A stretch of DNA of 64,000 nt from assembly GCA_003013855.2 (NCBI GenBank), contig ML058465.1, positions 1,542,432 through 1,606,431 on the forward strand. The letters run 5' to 3'. The notes beneath the pieces were generated by a model. The model ran no database searches. It was not told the origin of the DNA and was given only the letters and a program-made list of their open reading frames with translations. A program made the position numbers and the translations under genes. This DNA comes from Liriodendron chinense (lineage: Eukaryota; Streptophyta; Magnoliopsida; Magnoliales; Magnoliaceae). Positions 1-11,075 of this stretch are shown one piece after another; the first letter of the stretch is position 1; each line of letters starts with the position of its first letter.

Positions 1-115
1 ACACACCTACATTGTAAGTCACACTCCAATGTTAGCCACCCCCACGCTGGGAATCGATATCAGGACCTTAACCTTGAAACAAGGTTATCTTCACTCAAGT
101 CTACCACTGTCCGAG
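1..115 (-). repeat. tRNA-like SINE fragment, cut by window start
   Basis: Read on the minus strand, positions 115-95 resemble a Pol III A box (GGACAGTGGTAGACT) and positions 64-49 a B box (CCTGATATCGATTCCC). The spacing of roughly 35-40 bases suits a tRNA-derived SINE. A related sequence lies near 63.5 kb on the same strand. The tail would extend beyond the window. No complete tRNA cloverleaf was seen, so a functional tRNA gene is not supported. Confidence 0.35.
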
Positions 116-221
116 AGGTGTGGGTGTCAACTCAAATGATCTCTACACATGCCGTGGTCATCACTAACGGCCCAGATTTCACACCTAATAAGTTGACTGG
201 ATCGAATGATTTATTTTAGGG

Positions 222-600
222 CATGGGCCAAAAAAAATGAGGCAGATTCCCCCTAGAAAGCAGTGGGAACAGTGGAGGCCACCGTTGAAATCTTTCTAAG
301 GCCCCAAGAAGTTTTCAATGGTAAGCGTTCAATCCCCACTGCTTTCTATGATGTGGTCCACTTGACCTTTGGATCTGCCTCATTTTTTTAATCCATGCTC
401 TAAAATGACCTGGCAAAATGGATAGACGGTGTGGACGTAACATATACATCATGGTGGGACCTACAGAACTTGGCAACGTCAACACTTGAGGTTGGTGGTG
501 TATTGACGTCACCAAGTTCTTTGGGCCCATCATCATGCATGTGTTATATCCACACCGCCCATCCATTTTGCCAGATCATTTTAAGGTCATCACCATTCGC
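222..600. repeat. Palindromic MITE-like repeat (family 1), two partial copies
   Basis: This is two overlapping partial copies of the commonest repeat in the window. Recognisable blocks are 'ccactgctttctatgatgtgg' and 'aaaatgacctggcaaaatgg' type segments, then 'catgcatgtgttatatcc' and 'ccatccattttgccagatca'. The same blocks recur in either orientation near 3.2, 4.1, 19.1, 27.1, 28.5, 57.4, 59.4 and 60.4 kb. The copy at 19074-19604 shows terminal inverted repeats, so I treat the family as non-autonomous DNA transposons. No coding potential. Confidence 0.6.
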
Positions 601-699
601 TAGGATTTAATGGTTATTTCTGAGGATTGATTGGCTATGGACAATGACAATGAGTATAAAGAAATGATCAAATGGGTTGGTATGCTTGGTAATTACCCT

Positions 700-1090
700 A
701 AGTTTGAGCTGTGTACGTAAGACTTAGCATGATATATATGTAAGTGGCATCCAACCCATCCATTAGATTCACCCCCCACATGTTAGGTCCACATACTAAA
801 ATTCAGCCCGATGCACAACTTAAGTGGGCCACACAAGAGGAAATAGTAGGAGATTGAACAACCATAGTTGAAACATTCATATGACCACAAAAGTTTTGTA
901 TCAGGCTAAATTTTTTGTATTTTCAGCCCATCCTAGTGGCAGCTAACTTATAAATGGTTTCAATGCCCACTTGAGTCTTGGATCCGGCCCATTTTTGGTC
1001 GCATGACGGATGGACAGGGAGGATTTATCAGAAACATCCCGGTGGGGCCACTTAAAATCCCAGCGCAGGAACTTCCTGTGAAAGGCTTTT
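700..1090. repeat. Palindromic MITE-like repeat (family 2)
   Basis: This segment matches the repeats at 57640-58145 and 58425-58870 in block order: a 'gttgaaacattcatatgacc' block, 'aaaagttttgtatcaggcta', a 'tttcagcccatcc' block, and a final 'cagcgcaggaacttcctg'. The ends are inverted relative to each other in the better copies. It is noncoding. Confidence 0.5.
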
Positions 1091-1290
1091 GAAGGACATC
1101 AGCGTACTTATTTTTAACTTTGAGACCAACCAAACAGATGATCTAGGTCATCCAATCACGCCAACAGATGATCTGGGTCATCCAATCACGCAACCATGTG
1201 GATTCCATCGTGGATCATCCCACAAGGACAATCCCACCTTGGAGTCATTTGTCATCGTAATTCAGAGAATCTCATAGTAAAATGTATACA

Positions 1291-1729
1291 ACTAGAGCTG
1301 TACAAGAGCTAAGTCGAGCCCAGCCCAGTTTTGCCCTATTTGACCTAGGCTCGTTCAATGACCACCTGGCTCATGTTCCGCTCAGCTTGGCCTTCAAGCT
1401 GGACTGAAATGATCAAGCTGGTTAGACTGAGCTTTCGAGCCAAGTTCAAGCGTGAAACAATAAAAAATTTAAATAGGCCCAGCCTAAAACTGTTTAAATT
1501 TCGGGCCCAAAGGCAACCCAAAGTCCATTAACACCCCCCACTTGCTTTTATAGAGAGTTTCACCTCTCATTTCGTTGTTCTTCCGATGTGAGACTAAACA
1601 ACGTACATTTCCAGCTAGTCAAGTTGAGTTACAACTAAGTCGAGTCGAGCCGAATCGAGCTTCGGTTAGCTCAAGCTTGGCTCGAAAATCCTTTCGAGCT
1701 TGGAAAAATAGCTCGGCTTAGTTCAGGTC
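1291..1729 (-). mobile_element. hAT-type MITE, left part of a split copy
   Basis: It begins TAGAGCTGTACAAGAGC and is the reverse-complement relative of the intact MITE at 60823-61364, sharing the run of GAGCTTGG/GGCTCGA words and the central block with 'ctctataaaa'. The homology stops near 1729, where an unrelated segment containing a LINE fragment begins. It resumes at about 2917. On the minus strand GTCTCACATCG (1594-1584) is followed 31 bp later by TATAAA (1552-1547). Confidence 0.6.
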
Positions 1730-1734
1730 TAATT

Positions 1735-1992
1735 TCGATGTGGTGCTCTAAGTCCATAGTTATGGAGGATAGCTGGAATGGGAAGTTCTCTTCATCTGTG
1801 GTGGTTAAAGATATGGGTTTGAGTTACAGCTGGGTGGTAACGAATGTGTATGGTCCTAATGATGCGCGGTTAAGGGATGAGTTTTGGGCAGAGTTGGAGG
1901 ATGTTAGAAATCGATGGGATTTGCCTTGGTGTGTTGGCGGCGATTTTCATGTTATTCGGTTCTCGCATGAGAAGAGAGGGGGGTACAAGTAG
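1735..1992 (+). pseudogene. LINE (L1-type) endonuclease fragment
   Basis: An open stretch of about 84 codons matches the middle of the apurinic-type endonuclease of plant L1 LINEs. The visible signature is VTNVYGPND, then FWAELEDVRNRWDLPW, then VGGDFHVIRFSHEK, corresponding to the family's VYGP...FW.EL...PW..GGDFN.IR...EK core. The histidine at the usual asparagine of GGDFN is a change at a conserved site. Nothing of the N-terminal endonuclease part, the reverse transcriptase or ORF1 adjoins it, so it is a dead 5'- and 3'-truncated piece. It lies inside a hAT MITE. Confidence 0.8.
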
Positions 1993-2916
1993 CCATGAAT
2001 TGAACTAAGCCAGAACCGAAGGGAAACATCATCTCTAATTTCGATCTTTTCCTCTCCTTACCAGACTTCTGCACTTTAAAAACATCATCCGTGGCCATAG
2101 ATAACGGTTTTTTACACTTGCGGCATTTCAATAATAAAGCTTGTATGCGAACACTAGACTCTAGTTGTTCAACCAAATAAGCAACACGAATTAGTGAGTC
2201 ATATTCAACTAAGTGAAAAACCATACATAGTAGAAAGAAACCACTTCCCGAAATCCTGTCAATTGAGTGCCGCTTTACGTGATTTCCCCCTCATCTAACA
2301 AGGAGAATCCCATCGCTCCACTCCCCTCTTAGCCCTTAGACAGACCTAAGCCTAAGGCGGACTAAAGGCGCACAGAGTCATATCTAACACGACGGTTAGC
2401 AAGGGTGTTCTCCTAACGTGACTCTAAAAAGTCATAATTCGTCTTTCTGAATGGCGAAGCATTAATGGAGACAAGAGATTTAACGACAGCTCTTCTTCCC
2501 AACCGACTGACCTAACCTGACAACCCGACCTGACCTGACTAAAGCGACTAAAGGAAGGATTTCATCACAGCTTTCCACCCCGTCGCATTCCAGATTATCC
2601 AGATGCTTACGCTGGATGGAATGCCCTTAGCAGTTCTGGCCCTTATATATCCGTAGTTGGGATTCGTCGTTTCTTCGTGGTCGTAACAATCACTTCAAGC
2701 AGTGGAAACAACAAAAGATGTGTTGCCTGTAACTCGTGATGTGCCTCGAGATGGCCGTCTCCTGTCCCCCTGCCGGTGGGGAATCCGCTCCCGGGTCGTC
2801 GCTCTGCTGCGTCTGGCCCGTCCTCTAGGCACCTTTGGAAGGCAGGGAGTGTGACAACGTACACGCTTCCCCGGTCCTTCTCATCAGTTGCAGGGTTTGG
2901 TGGCCTAAAATTGCCA
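1993..2916. other. Unassigned segment inserted in the MITE
   Basis: This stretch and the LINE fragment together separate the two parts of the hAT MITE. It is less AT-rich than its surroundings. A minus-strand open frame (2224-1952, 90 codons) contains a CRKCKKPL cysteine pair followed by SMATDDVFKVQKSG, but I do not recognise the family, and it may be a captured exon or chance. No transposon ends or organelle genes were identified. Confidence 0.3.
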
Positions 2917-2995
2917 ACCTTCAAACAGAGCCGAATCAAGCTGGTTCAAGCCAAGTCGAGTGAGCTAACCGAGCTAGCTTGGCTTATGCTCAGTG
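2917..2995 (-). mobile_element. hAT-type MITE, right end of the split copy
   Basis: The sequence 'cagagccgaatcaagctgg' through 'gcttggcttatgctcag' matches the terminal 80 bases of the MITE at 60823-61364, read as reverse complement. It supplies the end missing from the copy at 1291-1729. The terminus is diverged (GCTCAGTGGGGCTCTCA). Confidence 0.5.
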
Positions 2996-3340
2996 GGGCT
3001 CTCAATGGAGTGGGTCACATCCGAGATCCGATTCGGTCCGAACCCATATAATGTGGAGTTGGATCTTAGAATAGGTCCGATTAATTAAATGAACCGGATT
3101 TGGGTTTACAAAAATAAATCTGAATCATATTCAGGTCAGATTGGGATCTAGTAGTGAGATCCGATCAGATCTCCACTATCGCATGCTTCAAGCCTTCAAC
3201 CAAACCCTTTTGAGAAAAGTGGTCTTAGGGCCCACACGTGGGGCCAATCATGATGCATATGTTACATACATACCGTCCATCCATCCTGACAGATCATTTA
3301 AGGCCATGGGCCCGAATCTGGAGAAGATCCAAATCTTAGG

Positions 3341-3574
3341 TCGGGCTGTCGACGGCACGGATCATTATCCGTATCCGATCCAGATCCGCTCTGATTTAAT
3401 CGGATTCGGATCAATAATCGGATCATCGGGTCGGATACGAATACCCAAAGATGATCCGTTTAATATTCGGGTCGGATTCGGATCAACCTTGATCCGGCCC
3501 ATTAACGACCCGACCTGATTAAAAAAAAAAAAAAAAAAACAGCCGTCTCCTTCGTCTCTACTCTCCACGCACGA

Positions 3575-3630
<56 letters not shown>

Positions 3631-3800
3631 TATCAGGTCGGATCATAATCGAATCGGAAACGGATTTCAAAATATTTAAACGGGTCGGATTCGAATCATA
3701 TGCTTGTGATCCGAATCGAATTCGGGTCCGATATATGCTTAATCGGGTCAGATACGGATCATCACTAATCCGGCCCGTATCCGACCCATTGACAACCCTA
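3341..3800. mobile_element. hAT-type MITE with perfect 8-bp target duplication
   Basis: The 460-bp element is bounded by ATCTTAGG at 3333-3340 and 3801-3808, an exact 8-bp direct repeat as made by hAT transposases. The ends are imperfect inverted repeats: TCGGGCTGTCGACGG at the left, and TAGGGTTGTCAATGG as the reverse complement of the right. The interior is made of GGATCCGA/TCGGGTC-type words, an A-tract at 3520-3538 and a CT microsatellite. It has no transposase. Confidence 0.75.
3577..3627. repeat. (CT)n microsatellite
   Basis: An uninterrupted CT dinucleotide tract of about 50 bp lies inside the MITE. Confidence 0.95.
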
Positions 3801-3985
3801 ATCTTAGGTGGATCATACAACAGGGAACAGTGAAGTTGTGTGTCCACCATTGAAACTGTTACAGGCCCACTCTGATGTGTATATGCCACAAAAATCTACC
3901 CATCATTGGGTTCTTTGGGCCCTTTATGGGCTGACCGAGCTAATAAACGGAGCGGATCATCCGTACCTAGATCTCACTTGACCAA

Positions 3986-4020
<35 letters not shown>

Positions 4021-4104
4021 TAAAAAGACGCTGGAACAACCAACATCAAAGGAGGTAGCTGCCCAGCGTCCATGAGAAGAGACGCGGACACCCTTTTTGG
4101 GCGT

Positions 4105-4265
4105 GAATGAGACTCCCACAAGTGGGACCCACCTTGATGTATATGTTATATCCACACCGGACATATGATTTTCCAAATTATTTTAACGCCACTTCCCAAA
4201 AATGAGACATACCCCAATCTCAGGTCAACCATACCACAATAAACAGTGGGATTTGAACCATTTGT
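4105..4265. repeat. Family 1 palindromic repeat, partial
   Basis: The segment 'agtgggacccaccttgatg...atatgttatatccacaccgg' followed by a 'ccaaattattttaacgccac' block is a shortened family 1 copy just upstream of the resistance gene. Confidence 0.5.
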
Positions 4266-4553
4266 TGCTAAATTAAATATATTATATTATTTATTTTTTA
4301 GATTTGTGATGGGGTGGATTTGGACCTAGATCCAACCCAAATCTGATGACTATATGGATTTTTGGATTGGATATGGATATTCCTTTTTGGATCCGAGTCG
4401 AATCCGAATCCGCCTACTGATTTTCAGACTTGGAGCCGGATCCAACTGGGTCCGATCCAGATTGGACCCATTGAGAGCCCTAATGTTCAGCTCTACGTAT
4501 ACGTACACTGCTGTTTGTCTCACACAATTGTTTCTACAAATTTTATTGCAGGG

Positions 4554-7500
4554 ATGGATTTCACCGGAGCCGCTTTAGACATTCTGAAATGTTTTTCAGA
4601 ATGTTTTTGTGAACCTGCATCTCGTAAAATTCACAACACAATAAATATCAGGGAGAATTTCGAAACGCTCAATAAGGAAGCTCAGCATCTGCATGCTATA
4701 AGGGAAGATGTAGACCGAGTGATAAAAGCTGCAGGAAAGAGGCCAACGATCGAATGCAAAGTTTGGCTCCATGGTGTGGACGAGATTGCAAAACAGTTGG
4801 AGGAAATAAAAGAAGAATACAGAGGTTGCTGTCCCCATGTTTCTTCATGCATGAATCTGGGGACGCGTGTGTTGAAATTGATAGACCAAGTTATTCATCT
4901 TCGGCAGCAGCGCTCGGAGTTTACAGCAGGTATGATGATCGATGAACCACAGAAGATAATAGAGATGCCTGCACCAAGAATACAAGCTGGGACATCGACC
5001 TACGAAAACCTGCAGAAGTTACTGAGCCGCATAAAAGATGTGAGAACAAAAATAGTTGGGATTTGGGGTATGGGTGGCATTGGGAAAACGGCAATATTGA
5101 AAAATCTCAATAACCACCCAGAAATAGCAGAAACATTTGAAATTGTTATTTGGGTAACAGTCTCAAAAGACGGGAGTTACAAAAATGTGCAAAATGATGT
5201 TGCTCAAAGATTGTATCTGCAGAGGGAACAAAATCAGTCCGATGATGAATTCACAGCGAAATTATATCGTATTTTAAAGGCCACGAAGTTCTTGTTGCTC
5301 CTAGATGATGTTTGGGATAAGATAGACTTGGCGAAGGTCGGGGTCCCTATTGCAGACGAAGACAGCAGTTGCAAGGTTGTATTGTCGACTCGGCTCCTAA
5401 GTGTTTGTCGCAAGATGAAAACTAACGAGGACATCAGGGTAGAGGTTTTGGATGAGGGTGATGCATGGGCGTTGTTCTGTAAGGAAGTTGGCAAAGTTGT
5501 TGATTCTCCAGATATCTGAACTTTAGCCCCAGATGTTGTCAAGGAGTGTTGTGGTCTGCCACTTGCAATTCTCGTAGTGGGAAATGCCTTGAGGGAAGAG
5601 GACGATCCTCATGTGTGGAGAGCTGCACTAAATCAGCTGAAGTCATCGGTGACATGTGAAATAGAAGACATGGATAAAGAAGTATTCCGTTGCTTGAAAT
5701 ATAGCTTCGATCGACTAAAGCATGAGAATAAAAGGAATGGCTTTTTGTACTGTGCATTGTACCCTGAAGACTATGAGATTGAAGAAATTGAACTCATAGA
5801 CTACTGGATATCCGAGGGTATAATTGATGGTCGGGTCCCTCTTGCGGAGGCACGAGACAAGGGATACATGATGCTGAAGGAGCTCAAAGATGCATCTCTG
5901 CTGGAAAAAAGTCAAAGACATGGTTGCATTAAGATGCATGATGTGATTAGGGATCTTGCATTAAGAATTACATCCGAAAAGGGAGAAGGCTATAGATCCT
6001 TAGTGACAGCTGGTGAGAAATTTTTAGAAGCCCCCAAAGTGGAGGAATGGGAATATCCAAGAAGGATCTCACTGATGAAAACCGACCTAAGTAGATTGCC
6101 GGAGATGCCAAATTGTGGCAAGCTCTTGACACTGCTGCTTCAAGGAAATTATACGTTGACACAAATCCCTTCATCATTCTTTAAGTACATGTGTGCCCTC
6201 CGAGTCCTAGACCTATCTGAGACACATATAGAGTCATTACCACCATCCCTTGGCGAGTTGGTCAGCCTCCGAGGACTCTATCTAGACAGGTGTAGATTTT
6301 TGAGGGCTCTCCCTCATGAGGTAGGAGCTCTCACTAAACTTGAGGTGCTTCATCTAAACGGCGAACATCGGGTTTATTTTCTGCCTCATGAGATGGGGGA
6401 ATTAACTTCTCTTAAGGATTTGCAACTAAGAGTATGTACACCACAGAAGGATACACGTGAGTCAAACCAGACGAGGGATCCGATGATGGACACAATTCCT
6501 CAGGGGATATTTTCAAGGCTCTCTCAATTGGAGCAAGTGAAGGTCTATGTTGCTGATTATTGTAGTGAGCATTGGGATAAATGTGCACCAGTTGTGAGTA
6601 GGGAGATGGGCATCCTGAGCAAGTTGACTTGTCTTGACTTACAATTTGCAAAACCTAGTAATTTCAAAGAATTCACCGTAACTAGCTCAACGTGGAAACA
6701 AGAGCGCTTGAAATCGTTCAGGTTTTTTATTGGTCACCACTCTCGCAAAGTTGAAAGGACTTGGAAATTTGAAATGGAAAGTTTGATATTTGAAAGATGG
6801 AATGGAATATTGATATGGAAAGGTGATACTAATGATAGAAACTGCAATGACATTTTTTGGATCCGGCCGATACTGGATCGCACTAATGCCTTTTTGCTGG
6901 AGGGTCATGTTCGTATTGAACAACTGTCAGAATTTGGTATGCGGTGCCTGAATGTATTAAAAGCATGTGTTTTGGTGGAATGTGAAAAAATTCAGTTTTG
7001 TTTTAATGGATGTGAGGTAGTGGACAGCATTGTGTTGCCAAAATTAGAAGAACTATATCTTTATCATCTAGTCAATTTACAGAGCATTTGGTTGGGGCCT
7101 TTGCCACTTGGAACAAGATGCCACACTAGCCTTAAACACTTAGAATTGGTAAGTTGTCCCAAGTTGAGAAAGATTTTCCCATGGGACATCATCCAACAGC
7201 TCTGTAGCTTAGAATACCTTTATGTTGATGATTGTCGTGCAATGAAAGAAATAATTGCTAATGAAGAAGAGAGGGAGGAGGCACATGTTAACATACTCCC
7301 TAAATTAAAGATTTTGGATCTTTATCGGATGCAAGAATTGGCTCATATTTGTAGCAAATGGCTTTCGCGAGCAAGTTGGCCATCGTTGGAGGAGATTCAT
7401 ATTCAGAAATGCCCAAAGCTAAAGACTCTTCCTCATGGCATTGACGATGCACCCAATCTAAGAAGCATAATATGTGAAAAAGAATGGTGGGAAGCATTGG

Positions 7501-7559
7501 AATGGGAAGGCGATGCCATCAAACAAAAAATCGAGCACATGATCAAGTTCCAAAAGTAG
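4554..7559 (+). pseudogene. CC-NBS-LRR resistance protein, one in-frame stop
   Basis: This is an intracellular immune receptor of the coiled-coil NBS-LRR class (RPS2/RPS5/Dm3-like subgroup), which senses pathogen effectors and triggers cell death. The frame runs 1001 codons in one frame from ATG 4554, broken only by TGA at 5517-5519 (codon 322). Visible motifs: P-loop GIWGMGGIGKT (residues 169-179), kinase 2 LLLLDDVWD (near 251), RNBS-B VVLSTR, GLPL (334-337, after the stop), RNBS-D FLYCALYPEDYEIEE, MHD (461-463), then leucine-rich repeats from about residue 500 to near the C-terminus. ATG 4554 is preferred over 4362 because the extra 64 residues are repeat-derived and a 'ttttattgcag' acceptor sits just before it, suggesting a spliced leader. 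The stop looks like CGA to TGA. Upstream of it a 321-residue CC-NB fragment remains encodable. The gene is otherwise intact, so it is a young pseudogene or a null allele. Confidence 0.9.
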
Positions 7560-9965
7560 GCAAAAGGCACGTTCAAAGATCAATAATGTACGTTATTATC
7601 TTTTATTTTGATTTCTATAAGAAATTTTGAGTTGTTTGATCACATGCATCCAAATTCATTGTGGGCTCCCATGCATTTGAATTCTCAACTCATTGATTTA
7701 AAAAGGACAACTGAATTCGAGCACTTTAGCTGAAGTTGCAATTGGTTGAAAATCTGTTGTAATCTGTTGTATCTCTCTCTCTCTCTCCCACACACTTGCT
7801 ATCTATTTCTGTCAAGGAGGACGAGAATAAGATGATGAATAGGAGGACAACGAGATTAGGTAACTGTTGATTTTATTTTATTTTTCATAACTTTAGGTTT
7901 TTCTTTTAGGAAAAGTCTGTATTTGGGTGTTTTGACATTGGTAAATGAAATGGTGGAACCAGTGGAGACCGATGATTATAGGTATCATATAACTATGCCA
8001 AAAAGGATCCACCTCACACTTCGCCTCTTGTGAGCAAATAGAAGGACAGTTGCACTCACCTACTTTAACTCCTACATTTTTATACATCGTGCTTTGCTTC
8101 TTTTATTCTTCTAACCATCCTGAAATCATTTTTCTTTTTCTATGGCACTAGAATTTGGAAGCTTGTAAATAATTGCTTTTTTCAATGAAATCATCTTCAA
8201 TTTATAAACAACAACAGCAGCAGCATTAGTAGAAACAGCAACAACAACATAAAAAGTCCATGTTTAAAAGACTAAAGACTAAGAAAACCAATGCATGTGA
8301 TCAACTAGCACATACTTCTATCTTCCTTCTACCCCAGTAAATCTTATCACATTTTTAGAACACTTGACCTCCAAGAGATCTCTCCTCATGCTGAAAGCTT
8401 CTTACTTTTACCAGAAACTTTTTGCTACATTAATTGTCCTGTCAATTTGTTTTTATCCAATCATCAATGCAAGCAAATAGCCTATTTAATGGATATTAGT
8501 GTTGCATTGACCATCTTCATGGGCTATCCACTTTATTTTGTTAAGGCTATTGAGTCATCATTTGTCCACAGTTTCGAAAATCTTTTATTGGAACATTTTG
8601 TTGCGAGTTGTGATTACCATTGGGCTTTCATTACTACAGATATGCAGTAAGATTTCTTTATGCATTATATATGTTGAGTCTAGTTTAATTTTTATTAAAT
8701 AGGTCATTTAGGGTAAGAGGGTTGAGATTGATTTATTGGAAGTCTTATATCCTATTATAAAGAATTAATTGTCCAAAGATGACAGAACCAATATTAACTC
8801 TTATAAACGAACCTGCATATGGCGTTATAAAATAAGCAACTTATGATCCTCAAAATCTAAGTCGTGAATATGCAAGAACATACAACTCAATTCTAACAAG
8901 GATCAATGGTTGAAGCAAGGGTAGAAAAGTTAAACTACTTTAGAGAACTAATTTCTTTTGCTTTACAACATTCAGTCCATTGCAATACACATTTCTTATG
9001 TCATGTGGTCAGAAATTTGGTTGTCGATGGTAGTCACTGTAGCACATTATTTCAAAATCCTTGCAAAATTTGCCAAAACATGTTACTTCCACCTATTTTG
9101 CCTTCATTAAAATTAATGTCCAATTATCAGATCACTTTTTTTCCAATTAATTACAAGCTTTTATTTGGAATGTAACTCGTCGTGATCTTGCATGCGATGT
9201 GAATATGGACAACATGTGAAGTAAATGTGCAATGAATACTAGCATGTGGAACAATAAATGTAGAATGAGTTTTCCATTGAAAGCAGCATTGGGTTGGTAA
9301 TTAGATGCTTATTGCATAGCAATGAAATTTTCGTTAGATGAATAGAATGTTACATTCAATAGCAATGAAATAAATGTGAATTGGATGTGAAATGCAGATC
9401 CTTGTCAACCTACATGTTTATATTTTTTTTCTTTTGAAAGAACAATTTTCATTTTCTTTGCATTGGCATTCTATCCCATTTCCATACATTAATCTTCTAT
9501 TCAAGTCTCTCCCTCTATCTTAGCTTCAAATTTTCAATTTGCATGAAGCTAGTTATATTTTCATTTTTCATGTAGTTGTTTTGAACTTTTAACCATTTCA
9601 ACATTTTTTCTCAAGTCCTAATTTCTTTGCAGAGGTTCTCTTAAATGAACAGGTTCAATCAAAGCATTTTGGCTTAAGTTGTAGGTTGTAGTTAGATCAA
9701 GTCTTGCTATTGTGTCTAAGTCATTGCTACACTAGCCTAAAATCTTCTATCTTTTGATATGCTTCTTACTTTTTAGATGTAAATCTGTGCTCTAGAAATA
9801 GAGTTTGATGTTGTTGTCCATGTCCATTTAGTGGACATGCTATATGTGCTCCATTGCCACTGGAACGTTCATTCTTAATTGGTTTTTATGTTAGATTATT
9901 TCACCATACCTTTCTCTTATGAATTTTTAAGGCCTATTCTTATGTGCTTGGTAGGGTTTGGAAAG

Positions 9966-10055
9966 ATGGCAGATACAATGGAACTAGCTTGGGCAGATGG
10001 CAAATCCACTGGGACTAGCTTTCGCAAATGGCAGAGCATTGGGACTTCATTTGTT
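9966..10055. repeat. 31-bp tandem repeat, about three copies
   Basis: Copies beginning ATGGCAGATAC, ATGGCAAATCC and ATGGCAGAGCA start at 9966, 9997 and 10028, a period of 31 bp. Each contains a GGAACTAGCTT-like core. Confidence 0.6.
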
Positions 10056-10219
10056 TCCTTAGTTCTCTATTGTAGCTTGTAGTTAGGGTATATTGTATCG
10101 TGCTTCTTTTGTTTTCCCCTATTTATGTATGTCATTCACATATTGTTGAGCTTTGCATTTGGCTTTATGATTTAAGAATTCACAGCACTAAGTGGTTGGA
10201 TAAACTGTATGTCAAATAA

Positions 10220-10220
<1 letters not shown>

Positions 10221-10252
<32 letters not shown>
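10221..10252. repeat. (TG)n microsatellite
   Basis: A pure GT dinucleotide tract of about 30 bp. Confidence 0.95.
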
Positions 10253-10256
<4 letters not shown>

Positions 10257-10454
10257 TGAATATGGACTTAAATGTATGTGAAATGAAGCTATCAATTGAA
10301 TATGAAAGTTTGCAAAAAAAATCCTTCTACTGCTCTCGTGAAATGAGCAATAGCGTTGTAGTGGTTCTTGAAGTGTATGTGAAATGTATGTGCAGACAAT
10401 TAAAGTAGCAATTGCTATCTGGAAGACTTGAGACGCCCAAGTGGAAGAGCCGGA

Positions 10455-10765
10455 GTTGGTTGGAAAGGGAAAGACTTCAGTTTGTTCATTGGCAAGATCC
10501 CATTTGATTGCGGCATTGAGTAGCTTAGAGATAAGTTTGAGAAATTCGGGACCGTGGCCGACATTTTTATCCCAACCTTTCCTAAATCAGGGATAAGTCG
10601 AGAATTTGAATCCGTGAATTTTGAAATAAAGGGAAAGCTGATTTAGCTTGGGATAAATTGTATTGGAGGAAGATGAGGGAAAGAATCATGGAAGTTCAGG
10701 ATACACACCAGCTAATGAAGGAAGAACCCTGCCAAGAGATCCCCAGCAACTGCAATCTATGAAGT
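10455..10765 (+). pseudogene. RRM-domain pseudogene (SR-like or LINE ORF1)
   Basis: Translation from 10461 gives an RNA-recognition motif. RNP2 is SLFIGKIPFD (from 10479), helix 1 is LRDKFEKFGTVADIFIP, and RNP1 is degraded to SREFESVNFE (10596-10625, where family members have SRGFAFVNFE). A stop at 10521-10523 sits where the family has tryptophan (TGG to TAG), and a one-base shift near 10640 moves the frame to a WRKMRERIMEVQ continuation. Plants have such RRMs in splicing factors and in the first ORF of some LINEs. With a LINE endonuclease elsewhere in the window, the second origin is plausible but unproven. It is not a working gene. Confidence 0.65.
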
Positions 10766-11075
10766 TGGGCAAGCTGTTGATGGAGAGGGTTTGTGGTGTC
10801 TCTTTTCCGCATAAGGCTTTGTCGGACTATGCCTTAATGGTTCGCAATGGCAACTCAAGACCCTCAGCGTGACACCTAGATCATGGTTCCCAAGTGGGTT
10901 TCCAACAAATGAATAGTCGAGATCGCCAATGCATTGGTAGAGGAAGTTTTCAGCGCGAAAATCTTAGCACTGCAGCTAGTCGATGGTATGCGGTCTTCCC
11001 ATTTGCAGTGAAAATCTACAGGATATTAGAGAATGCATCTCTTCTTGTCTTTTAATCTTGGGAGGATTCTGTAAT

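Larger units (their letters stand above)
3215..3920. repeat. Family 1 palindromic repeat interrupted by a MITE
   Basis: The family 1 blocks 'catgatgcatatgttacat' and 'ccgtccatccatcctgacag' run up to 3340 and continue from 3801 with 'gtggatcatacaacaggg' and 'gtccaccattgaaactg'. The host repeat is split by the MITE at 3341-3800. Confidence 0.55.
7560..10440. other. Gene-free AT-rich intergenic region
   Basis: This stretch starts with the presumed 3' UTR of the resistance gene. It contains only short open frames with no recognisable domain, CAG/CAA runs near 8.21-8.25 kb, a 31-bp repeat and a TG microsatellite. I see no RNA gene or transposon ends in it. Confidence 0.5.

Noticed and set aside
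1952..2224. Zinc-ribbon type host exon on the minus strand
   Set aside because: A single CxxC and a possible donor (CTGGTAAGG) are too little evidence. Recorded only as unassigned.
2240..2900. Organelle-derived insertion
   Set aside because: The segment is less AT-rich than its neighbours, but no plastid or mitochondrial gene could be read in it.
4362..4553. Longer start for the resistance protein (64 extra residues)
   Set aside because: The added residues come from GGATCC/GGACCC-type repeat sequence and an acceptor-like 'attgcag' lies between it and ATG 4554, where family-like sequence begins.
5520..7559. Separate LRR gene starting at ATG 5577
   Set aside because: It is in the same frame as the upstream NB domain and begins within the GLPL region. 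It is the same gene after a nonsense codon.
7893..10082. Several 60-90-codon ORFs between the resistance gene and the RRM pseudogene
   Set aside because: No domain, biased AT-rich composition, no splice or promoter context.
10663..10872. 69-codon ORF after the RRM
   Set aside because: A different frame of the same fragment reads the RRM continuation WRKMRERIMEVQ, so the ORF is a shadow.
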